A stretch of DNA of 6,157 nt from positions 1-6,157 of the forward strand of contig DATJNS010000068.1 in NCBI GenBank assembly GCA_035507915.1, read 5' to 3'. The translations under genes and the position numbers were made by a program. The stretch is from JACQAI01 sp035507915. GTDB taxonomy: Bacteria > Pseudomonadota > Alphaproteobacteria > Elsterales > Elsteraceae. Shown here piece by piece: positions 1-6,157 of the stretch. Below the pieces are notes generated by a model. It had not been told where the DNA came from, searched no databases, and was given only the letters and a program-made list of their open reading frames with translations. Position 1 is the stretch's first letter. The number at the start of each line of letters is the position of its first letter.

Positions 1-1
1 T

Positions 2-373
2 CAAAGCTATGTGGCCGCCGGCGCCGACATGATCTTCGCCGAAGCCGTCACCGAGCTTCCCATATACACGAAGTTCCGCAAGGCGGTCGGCGTACCCATC
101 CTCGCCAACATCACCGAATTCGGCCAGACCCCGCTCTTCACGCGCGACGAGCTCGCCTCCGCCGGCGTCGACATCATCCTCTACTGCTGCGGCGCCTACC
201 GCGCCATGAATGCCGCCGCCCTCAAGGTCTACGAAACCATCCGCAGCGAAGGCACGCAGAAACACGTCATCCCGATCATGCAGACGCGCGCCGATCTCTA
301 CAAACACCTCGGCTATCACGCTTACGAACAGAAGCTCGACGAGCTCTTCGCAAGAGAGAAAGACGCGAAATAA
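2..373 (+). CDS. prpB: 2-methylisocitrate lyase, C-terminal part (5' end outside window)
   Basis: Cleaves (2R,3S)-2-methylisocitrate to pyruvate and succinate, the last step of the 2-methylcitrate cycle; a cytosolic Mg-dependent enzyme of the isocitrate lyase/PEP mutase superfamily. The reading frame is open from base 2, giving 123 visible residues of about 295 expected from the E. coli enzyme. Seen directly: IFAEAVTEL, VPILANITEFG, TPLFTRDEL, YRAMN and IMQTRADLY, all lining up without gaps with my recollection of E. coli PrpB. By that alignment the counterparts of Phe186, Glu188, Asn210, Leu234, Arg241 and Arg270 are kept. The catalytic KRCGH loop and metal-binding aspartates lie upstream, out of view, so activity cannot be judged. 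One local difference: E. coli has YPLSAFRAMN, here it is YCCGAYRAMN. The stop TAA is followed after 43 nt by prpC, consistent with one operon. The GTG at 11 is an internal codon, not the start. Identity is confident. Confidence 0.95.
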   Translation, partial: QSYVAAGADMIFAEAVTELPIYTKFRKAVGVPILANITEFGQTPLFTRDELASAGVDIILYCCGAYRAMNAAALKVYETIRSEGTQKHVIPIMQTRADLYKHLGYHAYEQKLDELFAREKDAK

Positions 374-406
374 ACCGCACAGGCGCGATCGCCGCCGACC
401 ATTTTC

Positions 407-412
407 GAGGAG
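407..412 (+). promoter_or_regulatory. Ribosome binding site of prpC
   Basis: GAGGAG lies 4 nt before the ATG at 417. It fixes that ATG as the start, even though the frame stays open further upstream to base 210 and beyond through the end of prpB. The spacing is slightly short but the match to the anti-Shine-Dalgarno is strong. Confidence 0.75.
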
Positions 413-416
413 TTCC

Positions 417-1583
417 ATGAGCACGCCAGAAGCCAGCCCTGCGCCTTCCGCCTTCAAACCCAAGAAATCCGTCGCGCTCTCCGGCACGCCCGCGGGTTCC
501 ACCGCGCTCTGCACCGTCGGCCACACCGGCAACGACCTGCACTATCGCGGCTACGACATTCACGACCTCGCCACGCACTGCGAGTTTGAAGAAGTCGCCT
601 ACCTCCTCGTCCACGGCAAGCTCCCCACCCAGCCCGAGCTCTCGGCCTACAAGGCCAGCCTGCGGCCGTTGCGCTCTCTTCCCGCCGCCGTCAAGCAGGC
701 CCTCGAACAACTGCCACCCGCCACCCATCCCATGGATGTCCTCCGCACCGGCGTCTCCGTGCTCGGCTGCGTGCTCCCCGAGAGCGAAAGCCACAAAGAA
801 AGCGGCGCGCGCAAGATCGCCGACACGCTGCTCGCTTGCCTGCCCTCGATGCTGCTCTACTGGCACCACTATGCGCGCAACGGCCGCCGCATCGACGTCG
901 AGCGTCACGAAGACTCCATCGCCGCGCACTTCCTCCATCTGCTGCACGGCTCCGCGCCCAGCCCCGAGTGGACCGCGGCAATGCAAGCCTCCCTCATCCT
1001 CTACGCCGAGCACGAATTCAACGCCTCCACCTTCACCGCGCGCGTCATCGCCGGCACCGGCTCCGACCTGTACTCCTGCATCGCCGGCGCCATCGGCGCG
1101 CTCAAAGGCCCCAAGCACGGCGGAGCCAATGAGGTCGCTCTCGAAATCCAGCGCCGCTATGCGAACCCCGACGCCGCCGAGGCCGACATCCGCCGCCGCG
1201 TCGCCGAGCGCGAAGTCATCATCGGCTTCGGCCATCCCGTCTACACCATCAGCGACCCGCGTAACGACATCATTAAGGGCGTCGCCCTGTCCCTGTCGCG
1301 CCACTCTTCCAAGATGGGGCTCTACGCGGTCGCCGAGCGCATCGAGTCCACCATGCACGACGCCAAGCGCATGTTCCCCAACCTCGACTGGTACAGCGCC
1401 GTTGCCTACGACGTGATGAATGTTCCCGTGGACCTCTTCACCCCGCTCTTCGTTATGGCCCGCACCGCCGGCTGGTGCGCCCACGTCATCGAGCAGCGAC
1501 AGGACGGCAAAATCATCCGTCCTTCCGCCATCTACACCGGCCCCGAGCCGCTCAAGTTTGTGCCCATCGCCGAACGCAGCTAG
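417..1583 (+). CDS. prpC: 2-methylcitrate synthase
   Basis: Condenses propionyl-CoA with oxaloacetate to give 2-methylcitrate, the entry step of propionate oxidation; a cytosolic type II-like citrate synthase fold. The protein has 388 residues, essentially the length of E. coli PrpC. The start ATG is chosen because GAGGAG precedes it and because MSTPEASPAP then KPKKSVALSG gives the usual N-terminus. The citrate synthase catalytic triad is visible: His234 in GPKHGGANE, His273 in GFGHPVYT and Asp324 in PNLDWYSA. Other family landmarks are GNDLHYRGYDI (about 39-49), EHEFNASTF (198-206), GTGSDLYS and the C-terminal EQRQDGKIIRPSA segment that binds the CoA and carboxylate ends. These signatures, especially the GNDLHYRGYDI block, and the prpB/prpD neighbours favour methylcitrate synthase over housekeeping citrate synthase, although such enzymes often keep some citrate synthase activity. 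It sits 43 nt after prpB and 59 nt before prpD. No frameshift or missing residue is seen. Confidence 0.96.
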   Translation: MSTPEASPAPSAFKPKKSVALSGTPAGSTALCTVGHTGNDLHYRGYDIHDLATHCEFEEVAYLLVHGKLPTQPELSAYKASLRPLRSLPAAVKQALEQLPPATHPMDVLRTGVSVLGCVLPESESHKESGARKIADTLLACLPSMLLYWHHYARNGRRIDVERHEDSIAAHFLHLLHGSAPSPEWTAAMQASLILYAEHEFNASTFTARVIAGTGSDLYSCIAGAIGALKGPKHGGANEVALEIQRRYANPDAAEADIRRRVAEREVIIGFGHPVYTISDPRNDIIKGVALSLSRHSSKMGLYAVAERIESTMHDAKRMFPNLDWYSAVAYDVMNVPVDLFTPLFVMARTAGWCAHVIEQRQDGKIIRPSAIYTGPEPLKFVPIAERS

Positions 1584-1631
1584 CGTTCAACACAACGTAA
1601 GGCCTGTCCGGCTTGGACTCGCCGCGCCACC

Positions 1632-1637
1632 AAGGAG
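1632..1637 (+). promoter_or_regulatory. Ribosome binding site of prpD (decides a GTG start)
   Basis: AAGGAG lies 5 nt before the GTG at 1643. The longer in-frame alternative, a TTG at 1613, has no comparable Shine-Dalgarno in front of it and would add ten residues that lie before the normal PrpD N-terminus. The 59-nt spacer between prpC and prpD holds this site and no convincing terminator or promoter. Confidence 0.75.
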
Positions 1638-1642
1638 CCCAG

Positions 1643-3082
1643 GTGTCCTCGCACATCTCCAACCAACGTCCCGCCCCCGACCAGGTCCTCGCCGACATCG
1701 CCGACTACGCGCTCAGCTACAAAATCACCAGCGACCTCGCCTATCAGACTGCCCGCGCCTGCCTCATCGACACCCTGGGCTGCGGCCTCGAAGCCCTCGA
1801 ATACCCCGCCTGCACCAAGCTCCTCGGCCCCATCGTTCCCGGCACCGTCGTGCCCAACGGCGCGCGCGTCCCCGGAACCAGCTATCAGCTCGATCCCGTG
1901 CAGGCCGCCTTCAACATCGGCGCCATCATTCGCTGGCTCGACTTCAACGACACCTGGCTCGCTGCCGAGTGGGGTCACCCCTCCGACAATCTCGGCGGCA
2001 TCCTCGCCGTCGCCGACTGGCTGTCTCGCTCCTCCAAAGCGGCCGTAACCATGCGGGATGTCCTCACCGCTATGATCAAGGCCCACGAAATTCAGGGCTG
2101 CCTCGCCCTCGAGAACTCCTTCAACAAGGTCGGCCTCGATCACGTCGTTCTGGTCAAAGCCGCGTCCACCGCCGTCGTCTCTGCGCTCCTCGGGCTAACC
2201 CGCGAGCAGACCATCAACGCGATCTCGCTCGCCTGGATCGATGGCCAGAGCCTCCGCACCTACCGCCACGCGCCCAACACCGGCTCGCGCAAGAGCTGGG
2301 CCGCAGGCGACGCCACCAGCCGCGCCGTGCGTCTCGCCCTGATGGCACGCGCCGGCGAAATGGGCTATCCCTCCGCGCTCTCCGCCAAAACCTGGGGCTT
2401 CTACGACGTCTCCTTCCGCGGCGAACCCTTCAAGTTCCAGCGCCCCTATGGCTCCTACGTCATGGAAAACGTCCTCTTCAAGATCAGCTACCCAGCCGAA
2501 TTCCACGCGCAAACTGCCGTCGAAGCCGCGATGAAAATCCGACAGAAACTCAATCAGCCCGAGCTCTCGTCCAAAACCATAAAAAGAATTACCATCCGCA
2601 CTCACGAAGCCTGCCTCCGCATCATCGACAAGAAAGGCCCCCTCGCCAATCCCGCCGACCGCGATCACTGCGTCCAATACATGGTCGCCATCCCCCTGCT
2701 TTACGGCCGCCTCACCGCCGCCGACTACGAAGACTCCGTCGCCTCAGATCCCCGCATCGACGCCCTGCGCGCCAACATCGAATGCGTCGAAGAGCCGCGC
2801 TTCACCGCCGACTACCACGACCCCGAAAAACGCTCCATCGCCAACACACTCCGCGCCGAACTGTCCGACGGGACCGTGCTCGAGGAAACAGTCGAATACC
2901 CCATCGGCCATCGCCGCCGCCGCGCCGAGGGCATGCCTCTCCTCGTCGAGAAATTCAAAACCAACCTGCGCCGTCGCTTCCCCGAGGCGCAGCAGCAGCG
3001 CATCCTCGACGTCTCGCTCGATCCCGCGCGCCTTGACGCCATGCCGGTCCGCGATTACGTCGACCTCTACGTGACCGCGTAG
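1643..3082 (+). CDS. prpD: 2-methylcitrate dehydratase
   Basis: Dehydrates 2-methylcitrate to 2-methyl-cis-aconitate in the cytosol; an iron-sulfur-independent enzyme of the MmgE/PrpD family. From the GTG at 1643 the product has 479 residues, against about 483 in E. coli. The N-terminus SSHISNQRP resembles the E. coli SAQINNIRP, supporting this start. Conserved blocks seen are RWLDFNDTWLAAEWGHPSDN (97-116), SLRTYRHAPNTGSRKSWAAG (203-222), RPYGSYVMENVLFK (267-280), IRTHEACLRIIDKKGPL (318-334), ADRDHCVQYMVA (338-349) and EYPIGHRRRR (418-427). A loop after ADWLSR (about 124-136) is a few residues shorter than in E. coli. Such close likeness to the E. coli-type dehydratase suggests the cycle needs no acnD/prpF pair, with a general aconitase doing the rehydration; that is inference, as no aconitase gene is in view. 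It is the last prp gene seen, followed by a 252-nt gap. Confidence 0.96.
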   Translation: MSSHISNQRPAPDQVLADIADYALSYKITSDLAYQTARACLIDTLGCGLEALEYPACTKLLGPIVPGTVVPNGARVPGTSYQLDPVQAAFNIGAIIRWLDFNDTWLAAEWGHPSDNLGGILAVADWLSRSSKAAVTMRDVLTAMIKAHEIQGCLALENSFNKVGLDHVVLVKAASTAVVSALLGLTREQTINAISLAWIDGQSLRTYRHAPNTGSRKSWAAGDATSRAVRLALMARAGEMGYPSALSAKTWGFYDVSFRGEPFKFQRPYGSYVMENVLFKISYPAEFHAQTAVEAAMKIRQKLNQPELSSKTIKRITIRTHEACLRIIDKKGPLANPADRDHCVQYMVAIPLLYGRLTAADYEDSVASDPRIDALRANIECVEEPRFTADYHDPEKRSIANTLRAELSDGTVLEETVEYPIGHRRRRAEGMPLLVEKFKTNLRRRFPEAQQQRILDVSLDPARLDAMPVRDYVDLYVTA

Positions 3083-3101
3083 CGATCTGGGGTTCCCATC
3101 C

Positions 3102-3125
3102 CTGCCAGGTCTCTTGCGATGGCAG
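3102..3125 (+). repeat. Short inverted repeat after prpD, weak hairpin candidate
   Basis: CTGCCA (3102-3107) and TGGCAG (3120-3125) are perfect complements separated by 12 nt, starting 20 nt after the prpD stop. Position suits a transcript end, but the stem has only 6 bp, the loop is large and AAACAA follows instead of a T-run. It is not called as an intrinsic terminator; it could be chance. Confidence 0.25.
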
Positions 3126-3141
3126 AAACAACGCCCGAATC

Positions 3142-3162
3142 GCGCGGGTAAATTCACCGCGC
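3142..3162. promoter_or_regulatory. 21-bp imperfect palindrome, operator-like or hairpin
   Basis: GCGCGG (3142-3147) and CCGCGC (3157-3162) are perfect complements around GTAAATTCA. Symmetry continues at the centre: AA (3150-3151) pairs with TT (3153-3154), with two mismatched positions between centre and arm on each side, so 16 of 20 positions are symmetric about base 3152. As DNA this is the size of a dimeric repressor site; as RNA it is a 6-bp all-GC stem with a 9-nt loop, without a T-run after it. It lies 60 nt after prpD and 172 nt before glpK, so it could serve either operon or neither. Confidence 0.35.
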
Positions 3163-3209
3163 TCGCCTTGCTCCCACGCCTCACGTGCTTAGCTCCGGCC
3201 AAACCAGAG

Positions 3210-3223
3210 AGGAGCGTGCTCCT
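3210..3223 (+). repeat. Hairpin overlapping a Shine-Dalgarno-like sequence
   Basis: AGGAGC (3210-3215) and GCTCCT (3218-3223) are perfect inverted repeats with GT between them. In RNA they can form a 5-bp AGGAG/CTCCT stem with a CGTG loop. The 5' arm is itself a strong Shine-Dalgarno (GAGAGGAG, 3207-3214) for a GTG at 3224, so folding would hide that site. Function is inferred only. Confidence 0.3.
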
Positions 3224-3313
3224 GTGAAGATCGTGCAAGGTCACCGCTCCCTGATGGTCGCGTCGGCTAATCTATTTGAGTTTCGCGATAGGACATCTCT
3301 GGTTTTGCTATAG
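3224..3313 (+). CDS. Possible 29-residue leader ORF upstream of glpK
   Basis: GTG at 3224 opens a frame of 29 codons ending at TAG 3311-3313, with GAGAGGAG placed 9 nt upstream. The peptide begins MKIVQGHRSLMVASANLFEF and ends TSLVLL; I recognise no family and see no signal peptide or clear membrane helix. It is in the same frame as glpK, ends 21 nt before its ATG, and its last codons overlap the predicted -10 box. Codon use changes from C/G-ending in the first half to A/T-ending in the second, which argues against a conserved protein. A good Shine-Dalgarno is the only real support; chance is a serious alternative. Confidence 0.2.
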   Translation: MKIVQGHRSLMVASANLFEFRDRTSLVLL

Positions 3314-3314
3314 T
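3306..3314 (+). promoter_or_regulatory. Extended -10 promoter for glpKD
   Basis: TGCTATAGT is an extended -10 element: TG, one base, then TATAGT at 3309-3314, five of six matches to TATAAT. No good -35 is found at 15-19 nt spacing, which is tolerated by extended -10 promoters. Transcription would begin near 3320-3322, leaving a leader of about 14 nt before the glpK ATG. The local sequence from 3270 to 3315 is clearly richer in A/T than the genes around it, as expected for a promoter. Confidence 0.5.
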
Positions 3315-3321
3315 CCCGAAG

Positions 3322-3326
3322 AAAGG
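3322..3326 (+). promoter_or_regulatory. Ribosome binding site of glpK
   Basis: AAAGG, within GAAGAAAGG, lies 8 nt before the ATG at 3335. It supports that start, which also gives the standard GlpK N-terminus. If the proposed promoter is right, this site sits at the very 5' end of the transcript. Confidence 0.6.
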
Positions 3327-3334
3327 CATTCCGC

Positions 3335-4822
<1,488 letters not shown>

Positions 4823-4826
4823 GACC

Positions 4827-6157
4827 ATGCGCCGTGAAGACATGCTGCGCAACCTGCGCAACCGCGCTCAGCAAAACAAACCTTGGGACATCGCCGTCAT
4901 CGGTGGAGGCGCCACCGGCATGGGCGTCGCCGTGGATGCCGCCGCGCGCGGCCTCGATGTCGTCCTGCTCGAAGCCCACGACTTCGGCAAAGGCACCAGC
5001 AGCCGCAGCACCAAGCTCGTCCACGGCGGCGTGCGCTACCTCGAGCAGGGCAACATCTCGCTCGTTATGTCCGCCCTCAAAGAGCGCGGCCTGCTGCGCC
5101 AGAACGCCCCCCACCTCGTACACGACCTCGCCTTCGTCGTCCCCAATTACTCCTGGTGGGAAGCGCCCTTCTACGGCATCGGCCTCAAGCTCTACGACAT
5201 GCTCGCCGGCAAATACGGCTTCGGGCCTTCCAGGCTCTTATCCCCCGAAGAGACACTCGCCAAACTGCCCGGCCTCGAGCCCGAAGAGCTCCGCGGCGGT
5301 GTCGTCTACTACGATGGCCAATTCGACGATGCGCGCCTGCTCATCCACCTCGCCATGACCGCCGCCGATCACGGCGCAACAGTTCTCAACTACTGCCCGG
5401 CCATCGCCCTCTCCCGCGGAGCCGACGGCTACATCAACGGCCTCACCGCGCGCGACACCGAATCCGGCGAAGAGTTCAACATTCCCGCGAGCATCGTCGT
5501 CAACGCCACCGGCGTCTTCACCGATTCCGTGCGCAGGCTCGCCGATCCCGCCGCCGAAACCCTCGTGGTCACAAGCCAGGGCATCCATCTCGTCTTCGAC
5601 CGCTCCTTCCTCAAGGGCGACACCGCGCTCATGGTCCCGCGCACCAGCGACGGTCGCGTGCTCTTCGTCATCCCCTGGCATGACCACGCCGTCGCCGGAA
5701 CCACCGACACGCCGGTCGACGCCCCCAGCCTCGAGCCCCGCGCGCTCGACGAGGAAATCGAGTTCATCCTCGAAACCGCCAGCCGCTACTTCACGCGCCC
5801 GCCCACGCGCGCCGACGTGCTCGCCGTCTACGTCGGCCTGCGCCCCCTCGTCAAAGGCGAAGGCAAAACCTCCACCCTCTCGCGCGATCACGTCATCCAC
5901 GTCGACACCTCCGGCCTGCTCACGATCACCGGCGGCAAGTGGACCACCTATCGCCACATGGCCGAGGACTGCGTCGACCACGCCATCACCCTGGGCCGCC
6001 TGCGCGACGAGCCCTGCCCTACGCGCAACCTGCATATCCACGGCTATCTCGAAGATTCGGCATCGCTCGGCTCGCTTGACGTCTACGGTTCCGACGCCGC
6101 ACAGATCCGCGATCTCGCCGCCGATAAGACTCTCGCCGCGCAGCTCGATCCGGCTTT
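4827..6157 (+). CDS. glpD: Aerobic glycerol-3-phosphate dehydrogenase, FAD-dependent (3' end outside window)
   Basis: Oxidises sn-glycerol-3-phosphate to dihydroxyacetone phosphate and hands electrons through FAD to the quinone pool at the inner face of the membrane. The frame is open to the window edge, giving 443 residues of roughly 500-550 expected. Seen in order: FAD-binding GGGATG (26-31) in DIAVIGGGATGMG, the ribose-binding acid in LLEAHDF (Glu49), the GTSSRSTKLVHGGVRYLE signature (57-74), YYDGQFDDARL (161-171), NATGVFTDSV (227-236), the substrate-side arginine in GLRPLVKGEG (Arg339) and TITGGKWTTYRHMAED (366-381) with Lys371. These match the GlpD/DAO family; key residues appear intact. 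The C-terminal helical domain is only begun. The ATG at 4827 is preferred over the one at 4842 because of the GGAG upstream and the 4-nt spacing to glpK. The order glpK-glpD makes a minimal glycerol pathway. NAD-dependent GpsA is excluded by the FAD motifs; anaerobic GlpA is less likely, though full-length comparison would settle it. Confidence 0.95.
   Translation, partial: MRREDMLRNLRNRAQQNKPWDIAVIGGGATGMGVAVDAAARGLDVVLLEAHDFGKGTSSRSTKLVHGGVRYLEQGNISLVMSALKERGLLRQNAPHLVHDLAFVVPNYSWWEAPFYGIGLKLYDMLAGKYGFGPSRLLSPEETLAKLPGLEPEELRGGVVYYDGQFDDARLLIHLAMTAADHGATVLNYCPAIALSRGADGYINGLTARDTESGEEFNIPASIVVNATGVFTDSVRRLADPAAETLVVTSQGIHLVFDRSFLKGDTALMVPRTSDGRVLFVIPWHDHAVAGTTDTPVDAPSLEPRALDEEIEFILETASRYFTRPPTRADVLAVYVGLRPLVKGEGKTSTLSRDHVIHVDTSGLLTITGGKWTTYRHMAEDCVDHAITLGRLRDEPCPTRNLHIHGYLEDSASLGSLDVYGSDAAQIRDLAADKTLAAQLDPA

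Noticed and set aside
276..1484. Long open frame on the minus strand (402 codons) opposite prpC, and similar ones at 3308-4213 and 5238-6041
   Set aside because: They lie antisense to clear conserved genes, have low-complexity Gly/Ala/Asp/Val-rich translations and arise because C-ending codons rarely produce stops on the other strand.
1613..1615. TTG as the start of prpD
   Set aside because: It has no Shine-Dalgarno and adds ten non-conserved residues; GTG at 1643 has AAGGAG at 5 nt.
1420..3036. 538-codon plus-strand frame spanning the end of prpC and most of prpD
   Set aside because: The translation is an Arg/Pro/Ser/His-rich out-of-frame product of GC-rich DNA; the true frames of prpC and prpD are unambiguous.
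3223..3245. CRP-like site TGTGA...TCACC upstream of glpK
   Set aside because: The half sites are separated by 13 nt, not the 6 nt of a CRP site, and the second is imperfect.
3276..3281. TTGAGT as a -35 box for the glpK promoter
   Set aside because: It is 27 nt from TATAGT, far beyond the 16-18 nt spacing of a sigma-70 type promoter.
3291..3308. Sigma-54 promoter (GG and GC elements before glpK)
   Set aside because: The GG and GC dinucleotides are 14 nt apart instead of 10 and the rest of the consensus is missing.
3083..3334. Intrinsic terminator after prpD
   Set aside because: Two short hairpins are possible but neither is followed by a T-run; termination may be Rho-dependent or absent, so none is annotated as a terminator.

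Overview
The window is a dense, GC-rich bacterial chromosome segment with every gene on the + strand. It holds two carbon-use operons end to end: the tail of prpB, complete prpC and prpD (2-methylcitrate cycle), a 252-nt non-coding gap, then complete glpK and a 3'-truncated glpD (glycerol use). There are no RNA genes, mobile elements, CRISPR arrays or phage-like sequences. The coding strand strongly favours C at third codon positions (GCC, CTC, GTC, ATC, GGC). That codon style, with chromosome-type metabolic genes, fits an acidobacterium (Terriglobia-like) best. This is an impression from composition; a phylogenetic placement would be needed, and other GC-rich soil bacteria are not excluded.

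Layout. Bases 2-373 carry the last 123 residues of PrpB. After 43 nt comes prpC (417-1583), and after 59 nt comes prpD (1643-3082, GTG start chosen by its Shine-Dalgarno). Bases 3083-3334 hold several short inverted repeats, a possible 29-codon leader ORF and a good extended -10 promoter just in front of glpK (3335-4822). glpD (4827 to the window end) starts 4 nt after the glpK stop, with its Shine-Dalgarno inside the end of glpK, so the two are almost certainly co-transcribed.

How the genes work together. PrpC condenses propionyl-CoA with oxaloacetate to 2-methylcitrate, PrpD dehydrates it to 2-methyl-cis-aconitate, an aconitase encoded elsewhere rehydrates it, and PrpB cleaves 2-methylisocitrate to pyruvate and succinate. 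GlpK phosphorylates glycerol, and GlpD oxidises glycerol-3-phosphate to dihydroxyacetone phosphate, passing electrons to the quinone pool. Both modules suit a cell that breaks down lipids (glycerol plus odd-chain or branched acyl chains), but that link is inference from adjacency.

I see no undescribed system. The points most worth a second look are the loss of the fructose-1,6-bisphosphate contact residues in GlpK, and the structured gap upstream of glpK (a 21-bp imperfect palindrome, a hairpin over a Shine-Dalgarno, a possible short leader ORF and a promoter giving a very short leader).
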